From Flammeovirgaceae bacterium (GTDB taxonomy: Bacteria > Bacteroidota > Bacteroidia > Cytophagales > Cyclobacteriaceae), in the NCBI GenBank assembly GCA_947457025.1, contig CANGUI010000125.1, forward strand, positions 1 to 6,046: a stretch of DNA of 6,046 nucleotides, written 5' to 3'. Below are positions 1 through 6,046 of the stretch, piece after piece. Both the position numbers and the translations under genes were made by a program. Every line of letters starts with the position of its first letter. Position 1 is the stretch's first letter. Under the pieces are notes generated by a model. It was not told the origin of the DNA, ran no database searches, and saw nothing but the letters and a program-made list of their open reading frames with translations.

Positions 1-624
1 ATCATCTGGCGCGATGTAGGCACTGCCACGAACGTTATCAAATTCATGTAGTACGATTCGATATAAATACTTTTCCCCTGATCGAACTGTTCGATCAGTA
101 AACCACAATGCCATCGCGCGGGCCGTAGCGGGAGACATGTCCGCCGCGAACAGGGCGAACGAAAAGCGTTGTTCAATCTCCCTCACTTTGTTCACCACAC
201 CAATCACGTCACTTTTTCCCAAGTCAACCTCGAATTTTTCACCGAAAAGTGCCTGCGCGGCAATCGCTGCGTATGGAGTAGTTGGAACAAGTTTTTCCCA
301 CTGTTGCTCGGGCCACGGCTTGAGCGCTTCTTGGGTAAGAATGGCTTTTTCCGGGGGCGAAACGAGCGCCCCGTTTCGAACAATTACATACCGTTCGACC
401 CGGTATCCGGCCTGGTTTCCGGTTAACCATACTTGTGAAGTACGGGGAGCCCACCGCAAGGTGATGGAATCCTTCGATGGGCGGGCAGCAACAGCCAACT
501 CTTCGTTCACCTGCAGGGAGTCCTGTGCAAATGTCAGGGAAGTTATGATCGTGAGCATGAGGAACCATCCCCTTGTAGGATACCGTGGCTCCCAAAAATA
601 TCCCCTGGTTGACGACGCGTACAT
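1..624 (-). CDS. Secreted fibronectin type III domain protein (3' end missing)
   Basis: An unbroken minus-strand frame of 208 codons runs from ATG at 624-622 to the left edge with no stop, so the protein is partial at its C-terminus. Residues 1-33 form a signal peptide: a 20-residue n-region with several Arg, a hydrophobic core WFLMLTIITSLTFA, and a likely cut before Gln34. From about residue 44 a fibronectin type III-like strand pattern is visible (DSITLRWAP near 52-60, then WLTGN and GYRVERY near 66-75). A long insertion follows with KPWPEQQWEKL, YAAIAAQALFG and EIEQRFSFALFAADMS. SGEKYLYRIVL near 182-192 resembles the closing strand of the same fold. From memory, Bacteroidota have secreted proteins of this kind in which an FN3-like fold carries such an insertion, but I cannot name a characterised member. 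It starts 5 bp after the stop of the SprB-repeat gene, so co-expression is likely. The function is unknown; binding or assembly at the cell surface is inference only. Confidence 0.87.
   Translation of the reverse strand, partial: MYASSTRGYFWEPRYPTRGWFLMLTIITSLTFAQDSLQVNEELAVAARPSKDSITLRWAPRTSQVWLTGNQAGYRVERYVIVRNGALVSPPEKAILTQEALKPWPEQQWEKLVPTTPYAAIAAQALFGEKFEVDLGKSDVIGVVNKVREIEQRFSFALFAADMSPATARAMALWFTDRTVRSGEKYLYRIVLHEFDNVRGSAYIAPDD
526..624 (-). other. Signal peptide of the FN3 protein
   Basis: Residues 1-33. The n-region contains Arg7, Arg14 and Arg18, the hydrophobic core spans residues 20-32, and the small-residue end TFA is followed by Gln34-Asp35, a typical signal peptidase I site with Gln at +1. 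An internal Met23 would leave only 10 residues before the cut, too short for a normal signal, which supports the ATG at 624. Confidence 0.75.
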
Positions 625-629
625 AGCCT

Positions 630-3600
630 TTACTTGGTTATCACAAAGCGTCTGTATTGCGAACCTTGTGGGTAGTCCAGCCGCAGTACATAGGTACCGG
701 GCCCGAGATGATCGAGCTCGAACGACAGATGATGAACCCAATCGCCATCTGCACGGTGAATCGCCACGGTTCTGCCCACCACCGGATTCCAAACCGACAG
801 GGTGACGGGTTCCTTTTGCGACAATTCAATCAACACTTGAAAATTCCCGGCCGATGGATTTGGGTAGAGTTCGAAGGCTTTCACTGTTTCCTGGTAGCCG
901 AGCCGGCCTCCGGCTACTTTTCCGGATGCAGGCACGATGCGGATGTTCTTAGCCAAAACATCCCTGCATTCTCCCAGTGTTGCAAGGAGCGAAATGCTGT
1001 ATGTACCACTTTTTTCAAAACGACCAAATACGACATCTCCTAAGTCGATTACCTTCCTCATCTCTGCCGGGAATGTCCACTGGGCGCGTTCGGGCAGTGG
1101 CCAGGAAACATCAATGAATGCAACCGTATCTTGCACGGCTGCCTCGGCAGGCAGGAGGAAAGAAGCCTTTAGTAAATCACGCGAGGTTTCGAGAAGAAAT
1201 TCATCCGATGCTTCGCATCCCAATGCATTTTTTACCACAACCTGATAACGTCCCGCGTTTTGTATGACTACGCGCTGTTGGTTGCTTGTCAAACCCGTGT
1301 TACTCGTCCACGCGTAAGAGGCCCACTGGGCACCTGCGTCGAGCACGTAGGTTTGGCCGACACATAGCGTTACGCCTTCTCCGAGATCGATCATCAGTTT
1401 TTCCGGGTTTGCTATGGTATAGGAAGACGATGTCTGACATCCGTTTACATCCGTTACCGTGACCCCGTACGTTCCGGCACAAAGACCAGTGCGCTCAGGA
1501 TTTGTGGCACCGCTATTCCAAAGCCATTGTGTGTTGCCGGTTCCCCCGATCGCATCCACCTGCAAGCGCCCATTGCAGCCATCAAAACAATCCGGCGCCC
1601 GGTTTTCGAGCACGCGGATTTGGAGTGGGGCTGGCTGGCCGAGGGAATAGCTTTGCGTTGTTTGGCAACCTTTTTTGTCAACAACCGATACGGAAAAATT
1701 ACCCGAACACAATTGGCTGGCTTTCTTCGTTTTAGTTTCGTTGTTCCACAAAAACTGATAGTCGCCATTTCCACCCGTTGCGTCTACAGCGAGCGACCCG
1801 TTGCATCCGCCAAAGCATAGCGGCAAGATACGCTCTATAAGGCTGATGCGCAGCACGTCGGGTTCGCTAAGCGAGAAACTGGACTGAGCCACACAGTTGT
1901 TGCTATCGGTAACGGTAACGAGATGGGTGCCTTTGGGGAGACTTGTTGCCTGGGCGCCTGACGTGCTCGCCCACTGGTATGCGTATCCACTCTTTCCTCC
2001 GCTGGCTTCCACTGTAATGGTGCCATTGGCATCTCCGAAACAGGCCGGATTGGTTGCTTCAACCAGTTTGATCGCGAGGGGTTCGGGTGCGTTGAGTTCT
2101 ATAGTCTTCGTGGTCAGACATCCGTTAACATCGCGCACGGACGAGATGTAGGTGCCTTGTTCAACGTTCTGGAGTATAGCGGTTTGCTGACCATTCGACC
2201 ACCGGTACTCAAAAGGGCCATTTCCGGTAGCGGTTATCAGGATACGCCCGTCTGCCGAATAAGAACATTTTGGTTCTACCTTTTCTCCGACTTCGATCAC
2301 AGGTCCATCGGCACTGGTGATACCAACCGGAGCAGATGCCGGGCAAAGATTCGCATCAGTTACGTTGAGCGTGTAGATCCCGGGAGATAAATTTTCGATG
2401 AGGAGGTCTTGGTCAAAAATCAAGTTGGTGCTGGTACGCCACTCATACGTGAAGCCCCCAACTCCCCCTGAAACGATGGCACGAGCTTTCCCCCGCGGAT
2501 CGGCACAGTAGGCAGGCTCGATGTCTGTAAAACTGATCAGGATGGGAGGGGGTTGCGTTAACGTGTTCGATTGTGTTGTGGTGCATGCGTTTGCATCGCG
2601 AAGGTACAGCGTGTACGTTTGAGCCCTGAGACTTGTAAACAAGTTGGATGTTTGCCAGGTCAATCCATCGCGAGAAAATTCATAGGCCGGTACACCGCCG
2701 TTTGCGCTTAACTCAATTTTTCCATCGGCGCCGCCATGGCATGTGATTCCGCTGGCACTTACCAGCGAGAGCATAAGTGCTTCGGGTTGGGTTAAGGTTT
2801 TTGTTTTGGTATCCACACATCCGTTGGCATCGCGCACGCGTACCGTATAGGTGCCGGCCGGGACGTTAGTTAAGAAATCAGACGACTCGGTTGTACCCAC
2901 CCACTCGTAGCTGCGCAGTCCGGTGCCACCGGTTGAGCCAGCTTTCAGATAGCCATCGGTACGTCCTGCACAAGAAATGCCAAAGCCGCGGTAATCCGAA
3001 GTTTCGATAAAGCTGGCCACTACCGGTTCAGGCGCGGTGATCGTTCTGGTGGCAGTTGCCGGGCAACCATTCAGATCCGTCGCCGTGACGGTATAGGAGC
3101 CTTGACTTAGCCCACTCGCTAACGCGCTGGTGGCGCCGCCGCCCCAGACAAAGGTAAAACCCCCGGCACCACCGCTGCCACTTGCAAGCAGACTACCGTT
3201 GGATGCTCCCGCGCAACTGATTGCCTGACCATTGAAATTTGATGCTGCCTCAATCGCTGCCTGTACTTGCGTTGGTTGGGTGATGACCCGGCTGGCCGTG
3301 CCGGTACATCCGTTTTGATCTGTGGCGATGACCGAATAGGAACCAGCGGGTTGGCCGGTGAGGTCAGCACCTGTCTGGCCCGTGTTCCAGGTAAAAGCAT
3401 AACCCAGCAGGGTTCCGGTTCCCCCACTCGCGCCGGCGCGGAGCTGGGCGTTGGAGTCGCCTGCACATCGTATTGCGAAGCCATTGAAATTGGAGATCAC
3501 TTGTATGGCAGGTGTAACCGGAGTTGGGTCAACCAGTGTTTTACTTGTGACGGCCGCACAGCCGTTGGCATCGCGCGCGGTGGCCAGATATGCGCCTGCA

Positions 3601-5861
3601 CCGACGTTGCTGAGTGTTGCACCTATGGTGGATAAAGGATCATTCCATGAAAACGTGTAAGGTGCTGTTCCGCCGGATGCCGAAACGGATAGCGCCCCAT
3701 CGCGATTGCCTGTGCATCGAAGTGCTAAGCCGTTGTAATCACTGGTGATGGTTGCCACCGGAACAACGGGTGTGGGATCGTTGAGGGTGAATGTCTTTTC
3801 CGTCTGACACACGGAATTGTATGTAATTACAACCTTGTAATTGCCCGCTGTGAGCGCATTGATGGTTGATAAACTGGTTCCGGACGTGAGCAATAGGCCA
3901 TTCCTGAGCCACGCATAGTTTTGTCCTGTAGCCGGGACTCCATTGCCATCGCGTAACGAGGCAATCAACTGCCCGTCGGAAGCGCCGTGGCAGGAAATAG
4001 CCTGGCCGTTGAAGGGAGTGGGGGCAGTAATTGTTGCCGAGTAGGCGGGAGGATCAACAAGCGTTGCTGATTTTTGTACGCTGCAAAGCGGCCCACGGTC
4101 ATCTGTAACGGTAACCTGATAAGTTCCGCTTAGGAGTCTTTCAATGCTACTGGTTACCTCACTATTTTGCGACCACAGAAAGCGCGCCGTGCCCGCCAGG
4201 TGGGTGAAGGAGCCCAGGTTTACAGCGACGGATCCGTCATCGCCACCTGCACAAATATTCTCGACCACATCGAGTTGGAAATCAGTTTTTGGTTTGGCGA
4301 CCAACGTATAGCCCCTTTGTGCTGTGCAATTATTGGCATCTGTTACCTGGACCATGTACGTTCCGCCGGCAAGTCCGGCATATACTGGCGTATTGGGACC
4401 ATTGGTCCATTGGTAGGTATAGGTTGGAACGCCGCCGGAAGCATTCACATTGATTTCGCCATCATTCTTCCCGGCACAGCTCACCTGGAAGCCGCTTACC
4501 GGCTCGCTAACTCCAACCGTGTTTAAGGCGATTGCACTTGGCTCGGTGACCTGAACATTGCCATTACCTACGCAACCATTGGAGTCGGTAAATGTAACTG
4601 AATAAGTGTTGGGGCCAAGCGCAGCAGCTGTTTGCTGGGTTGCTCCATTACTCCAAACAAAATTGCTAAAGATGCCCGTACCGCCCTGTGGGTTTACGGT
4701 GGCAAAACCGTCCGAGCCGCCGTTGCAACGAACCTGAAAACCGTTAAAGTCCGAACGTGTAAATGATTGAACCGTAACGGGTGCAGGGTTTGCCAATTCA
4801 AGTGTGTCGATGTCAGTCCAACAATTGCCGAAGGGTACGGCAGAGTTATTTTCTACCCGCGCCCAATATTTTCCTCCTGAAAGTCCCGTGAGAGTGATGG
4901 TCGTTCCATCAAGTACCTGGTCGGCAATTGGTAGTCCTACCGGATTTGGCGGAGACCCTTCGTAAAGTGAAACCACAAAGTTGCTGATCTCTGGTATTGC
5001 GCCTTTTATTGTCAATCGAATTTCTCCATTTGCCTGATTATGACAAAGAGGGTCACTCTTGGAAAATGATAGGGTTGGACCAGGGGCAGAAATTTCAACA
5101 GACTCGACTGGGCTTGTGGTTCCGGTAATGCCGGTTACCCTGAAATATTTTGATCCATAAGGTGAAGATATGCCGGCCGTGCTGATTTGTGCGCCGCTGA
5201 ATGTAGCCGTTGAGTTCCCGCCGGGTAAAATAGACCAGGGACCAAACAAATTATCCGATACTTCCCACAAAAAGGAGCCATTCCAGCAGGTGCTCGTTTT
5301 GAGGGTCACGAAGTCGCAACCCCGTATAACTTCGCTGCTCGAGATGAGCGCTTGGGGGTACACCGTAACCGAACCATCCACGTCCGTGATGCCTGCCGGA
5401 GTTTGCGCATAACCCACCGGTGAACATGAAGAGACACTCACTGTTCCGCTGAAACTTGCCGTAAATGAAGTCGAGGGAGGGTTCATCGCTGGGTTGAATG
5501 GTAAAGTCGCAATCCCTGCAGCAGCCACGGAGAGCACTCCGTTTGGCACGCCGGTACCGAACACAACAACGGTGCCTGAACTGCCGGTTTGTAATCCAAT
5601 ACTTCCGGAAAACCCGGAATAGGTAACCGAAGCACTTGTAAGAGTCTCCCGACCATAATCCCGGTGATTCACATCAACCAAGATGTGAGCAACCCATCCC
5701 TGAGCCCGGACATAAGTGGGGGTCGAGAAAAGAGCACAGCCACCGATAAGAGCGATGATTAAATTTCGGTGTACCATCATCATGCGAAAAACTGATGTCG
5801 TACCCGGGAAACCGGGTAATCCCCCCCGTGAAAAATATACGATCAAATTGCCGATTTCCAT
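630..5861 (-). CDS. Giant SprB-repeat surface protein with T9SS C-terminal sorting domain
   Basis: This gene encodes up to 1743 residues. In order: Sec signal peptide (about 27-53), beta-rich N-terminal region (55-260), fifteen SprB-type repeats (about 262-1486), Ig-like domain (about 1487-1560), PKD-like domain (about 1565-1645) and type A T9SS sorting domain (about 1655-1743, with ELYPNPSAGNF, GTYVLRL and final RFVITK). SprB repeats are named from the Flavobacterium johnsoniae gliding adhesin, but this protein is far shorter than SprB and ends in a different class of sorting domain, so the symbol sprB is not assigned. The expected route is Sec to the periplasm, then T9SS across the outer membrane, then cleavage of the sorting domain and surface anchoring or release. 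Adhesion is the likely role, inferred from architecture. The start is uncertain: ATG at 5861 lies 12 bp after the upstream stop, whereas three consecutive ATGs at 5783, 5780 and 5777 give a normal-length signal peptide. No strong Shine-Dalgarno precedes any of them, as is usual in this phylum. Confidence 0.93.
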   Translation of the reverse strand: MEIGNLIVYFSRGGLPGFPGTTSVFRMMMVHRNLIIALIGGCALFSTPTYVRAQGWVAHILVDVNHRDYGRETLTSASVTYSGFSGSIGLQTGSSGTVVVFGTGVPNGVLSVAAAGIATLPFNPAMNPPSTSFTASFSGTVSVSSCSPVGYAQTPAGITDVDGSVTVYPQALISSSEVIRGCDFVTLKTSTCWNGSFLWEVSDNLFGPWSILPGGNSTATFSGAQISTAGISSPYGSKYFRVTGITGTTSPVESVEISAPGPTLSFSKSDPLCHNQANGEIRLTIKGAIPEISNFVVSLYEGSPPNPVGLPIADQVLDGTTITLTGLSGGKYWARVENNSAVPFGNCWTDIDTLELANPAPVTVQSFTRSDFNGFQVRCNGGSDGFATVNPQGGTGIFSNFVWSNGATQQTAAALGPNTYSVTFTDSNGCVGNGNVQVTEPSAIALNTVGVSEPVSGFQVSCAGKNDGEINVNASGGVPTYTYQWTNGPNTPVYAGLAGGTYMVQVTDANNCTAQRGYTLVAKPKTDFQLDVVENICAGGDDGSVAVNLGSFTHLAGTARFLWSQNSEVTSSIERLLSGTYQVTVTDDRGPLCSVQKSATLVDPPAYSATITAPTPFNGQAISCHGASDGQLIASLRDGNGVPATGQNYAWLRNGLLLTSGTSLSTINALTAGNYKVVITYNSVCQTEKTFTLNDPTPVVPVATITSDYNGLALRCTGNRDGALSVSASGGTAPYTFSWNDPLSTIGATLSNVGAGAYLATARDANGCAAVTSKTLVDPTPVTPAIQVISNFNGFAIRCAGDSNAQLRAGASGGTGTLLGYAFTWNTGQTGADLTGQPAGSYSVIATDQNGCTGTASRVITQPTQVQAAIEAASNFNGQAISCAGASNGSLLASGSGGAGGFTFVWGGGATSALASGLSQGSYTVTATDLNGCPATATRTITAPEPVVASFIETSDYRGFGISCAGRTDGYLKAGSTGGTGLRSYEWVGTTESSDFLTNVPAGTYTVRVRDANGCVDTKTKTLTQPEALMLSLVSASGITCHGGADGKIELSANGGVPAYEFSRDGLTWQTSNLFTSLRAQTYTLYLRDANACTTTQSNTLTQPPPILISFTDIEPAYCADPRGKARAIVSGGVGGFTYEWRTSTNLIFDQDLLIENLSPGIYTLNVTDANLCPASAPVGITSADGPVIEVGEKVEPKCSYSADGRILITATGNGPFEYRWSNGQQTAILQNVEQGTYISSVRDVNGCLTTKTIELNAPEPLAIKLVEATNPACFGDANGTITVEASGGKSGYAYQWASTSGAQATSLPKGTHLVTVTDSNNCVAQSSFSLSEPDVLRISLIERILPLCFGGCNGSLAVDATGGNGDYQFLWNNETKTKKASQLCSGNFSVSVVDKKGCQTTQSYSLGQPAPLQIRVLENRAPDCFDGCNGRLQVDAIGGTGNTQWLWNSGATNPERTGLCAGTYGVTVTDVNGCQTSSSYTIANPEKLMIDLGEGVTLCVGQTYVLDAGAQWASYAWTSNTGLTSNQQRVVIQNAGRYQVVVKNALGCEASDEFLLETSRDLLKASFLLPAEAAVQDTVAFIDVSWPLPERAQWTFPAEMRKVIDLGDVVFGRFEKSGTYSISLLATLGECRDVLAKNIRIVPASGKVAGGRLGYQETVKAFELYPNPSAGNFQVLIELSQKEPVTLSVWNPVVGRTVAIHRADGDWVHHLSFELDHLGPGTYVLRLDYPQGSQYRRFVITK
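633..899 (-). other. Type A T9SS C-terminal sorting domain
   Basis: Residues about 1655-1743. The motifs are ELYPNPSAGNF near 1664-1674, alternating strands with VTLSVWNPVVGRTV near 1686-1699, FELDHLGPGTYVLRL near 1714-1728, and a C-terminus RRFVITK. This matches the well-known type A sorting signal of Bacteroidota (YPNPxxGxF, then LxxGxYxLxL, then a basic-ended last strand). In characterised members it is recognised by the T9SS and removed by a PorU-like sortase, with the mature protein attached to lipopolysaccharide or released. Confidence 0.9.
930..1403 (-). other. Ig-like and PKD-like domains between the repeats and the sorting domain
   Basis: Residues about 1487-1560 read LCVGQTYVLDAG, then YAWTSNTGLTS, then AGRYQVVVKNALGCEASDEF. 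This is the Ig-like module often found at the end of gliding-associated and T9SS cargo proteins, with Cys1500 and Cys1549 as a probable disulfide. Residues about 1565-1644 (KASFLLPAEAAVQDTVAFID, WTFPAEM, GTYSISLLATLGECRDVLAKNIRIV) fit a PKD-like fold, which has the same order of a Trp strand followed by a G-x-Y strand. They probably serve as a stalk near the cell surface; that is inferred from position. Confidence 0.65.
1404..5078 (-). repeat. Array of 15 SprB-type repeats (protein level), about 75-98 residues each
   Basis: The repeats start near residues 262, 362, 443, 526, 606, 700, 783, 865, 947, 1027, 1106, 1187, 1261, 1336 and 1412. The shared pattern is a Cys with Gly and often Asp-Gly (as in ISCAG..DG), then a small-residue stretch ending in SGG, an aromatic-x-Trp strand (YxW), a Leu-Pro/Ser-x-Gly-x-Tyr strand (AGTYTV), then TDxNGC, and a closing strand ending in Pro (LTQP, VDP, TEP). 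The first unit (262-359) is the most divergent and has the widest cysteine spacing. Unit 1106-1183 also departs from the pattern, with CADPRGKA where the Asp-Gly motif is expected. At DNA level the units are well diverged, so this is an old array kept by protein-level selection rather than a fresh tandem duplication. Confidence 0.88.
5082..5699 (-). other. N-terminal beta-rich region of the SprB-repeat protein
   Basis: Residues 55-260, rich in Ser, Thr, Gly and Val, and not part of the repeat array. The first part (55-170) is a low-complexity beta-type stretch that I do not recognise. The second part (about 171-260) looks like an Ig-like module: Cys182 and Cys192, then FLWEVSDNLFGPWSILPGG, then YGSKYFRVTGITG, and a closing strand before the first repeat. 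It may form the exposed tip of the protein, since the anchor is at the other end; that is inference. Confidence 0.5.
5703..5783 (-). other. Signal peptide of the SprB-repeat protein, with three alternative ATG starts
   Basis: Residues 27-53 of the longest form. Three Met codons in a row are followed by His31 and Arg32, the hydrophobic core NLIIALIGGCALF, and the site VRA before Gln54-Gly55. It fits signal peptidase I. Cys42 sits inside the core, and the sequence around it is not a lipobox, so a lipoprotein is unlikely. If translation starts at 5861, the signal has a 26-residue N-terminal extension rich in Gly and Pro. Confidence 0.75.
5801..5818 (-). repeat. Perfect 7-bp hairpin in the leader or extreme 5' coding region of the giant gene
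   Basis: TACCCGG at 5801-5807 and CCGGGTA at 5812-5818 are exact inverted copies around a 4-base loop (GAAA on the plus strand, TTTC on the transcribed minus-strand sense). The stem is mostly G-C. It lies 17 bp upstream of the first of the three consecutive ATGs at 5783. A T5 run follows only about 10 bases after the stem, so it does not fit a canonical intrinsic terminator. A role in mRNA processing or translation control is possible but not shown. Confidence 0.5.
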
Positions 5862-5873
5862 TTGTTCGTTCGG

Positions 5874-6046
5874 TTAGTCGTTATCGGGTATCCGGTTGAA
5901 CAATTCCATATCGAAAAAAGAAGTAGCTTGTTGTATGGTTGGAACCGAATAGGACCAACGCACTTTGTACTGACCTGCGCGCAGCCTCGGAACAGGTTGG
6001 ACGATGAACCGCAAAAAACGTTCTGTTGGGTACGGGGGTCTGTCTA
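5874..6046 (-). CDS. C-terminal end of an upstream gene, unknown family
   Basis: The frame is open from the right edge to TAA at 5876-5874 and gives the last 56 residues of a protein. The visible tail contains PTERFLRFIVQPVPRLRAGQ, then YKVRWSYSVPTIQQ, and ends FFDMELFNRIPDND. The alternating hydrophobic pattern suggests beta strands and a compact C-terminal end. There is no T9SS sorting domain, since no GTY or final basic strand of that type is present. I do not recognise the family. The frame was chosen because it reads as normal protein composition to its stop, while one of the other two contains a stop near the edge and the other is rich in unusual residue runs. It ends 12 bp before the longest start of the SprB-repeat gene, which suggests one operon. 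Confidence 0.68.
   Translation of the reverse strand, partial: DRPPYPTERFLRFIVQPVPRLRAGQYKVRWSYSVPTIQQATSFFDMELFNRIPDND

Noticed and set aside
239..595. Minus-strand open frame of 118 codons starting near the FN3 signal peptide
   Set aside because: It is a shifted frame of the FN3 gene. The frame starting at 624 gives a signal peptide and FN3 strands and stays open to the edge, whereas this one gives a Cys/His/Gly-rich sequence without such features.
137..805. Open plus-strand frame of 222 codons
   Set aside because: It lies antisense across the end of the SprB-repeat gene and most of the FN3 gene. Both minus-strand products have recognisable motifs, while the plus-strand translation is rich in Ser, Arg and Cys with no domain pattern.
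3119..3635. Overlapping open frames on both strands inside the repeat array
   Set aside because: They are out-of-frame shadows caused by the GC-rich Gly/Ser/Ala codons of the repeats and have no start context or motifs of their own.
1404..5078. The repeat array as a CRISPR array or a DNA tandem repeat
   Set aside because: The periodicity is about 220-290 bases, in frame, and visible in the protein; the DNA units are diverged and there are no short identical repeats with unique spacers.
5784..5835. Hairpin at 5801-5818 as an intrinsic terminator of the upstream gene
   Set aside because: No T-run follows the stem directly; a T5 run comes about 10 bases later, and the longest form of the next gene already covers the hairpin.
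5835..5875. Possible Bacteroidota promoter, with TATATTTTT on the minus strand resembling the -7 element TAnnTTTG
   Set aside because: The last base of the motif does not match and no TTTG is found at the expected distance upstream. Tight operon spacing makes an internal promoter unnecessary.

Overview
The window looks like part of a Bacteroidota genome, most likely a gliding or environmental lineage such as Cytophagales; this placement is inferred. The evidence is a giant SprB-repeat surface protein ending in a type IX secretion system (T9SS) C-terminal sorting domain, A-rich translation starts without clear Shine-Dalgarno sequences, and Sec signal peptides on the two genes whose 5' ends are visible. 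Base composition looks even across the window, and I saw no RNA gene, insertion sequence, CRISPR array or attachment site.

All coding is on the minus strand, so transcription runs from right to left. (1) 5874-6046 is the last 56 codons of an upstream gene of unknown family. (2) 630-5861 is one very large gene of up to 1743 codons. In order it encodes a signal peptide, a beta-rich N-terminal region, an array of 15 SprB-type repeats, an Ig-like domain, a PKD-like domain and a type A T9SS sorting domain. (3) 1-624 is the first 208 codons of a secreted fibronectin type III protein that runs off the left edge. The gaps are 12 bp and 5 bp, so the three genes look like one transcription unit.

The likely picture is an operon for cell-surface or secreted proteins. 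The middle gene would be exported by Sec, carried across the outer membrane by the T9SS, and anchored or released as a long, flexible, disulfide-stabilised adhesin. The partners may be accessory surface proteins, but their roles are not shown by the sequence. The most interesting points are a cysteine pair kept in all 15 repeats, a second cysteine pair confined to the last two repeats, SprB repeats joined to a type A rather than SprB-like type B sorting domain, and a strong hairpin plus G7 tract that make the true start of the giant gene uncertain.
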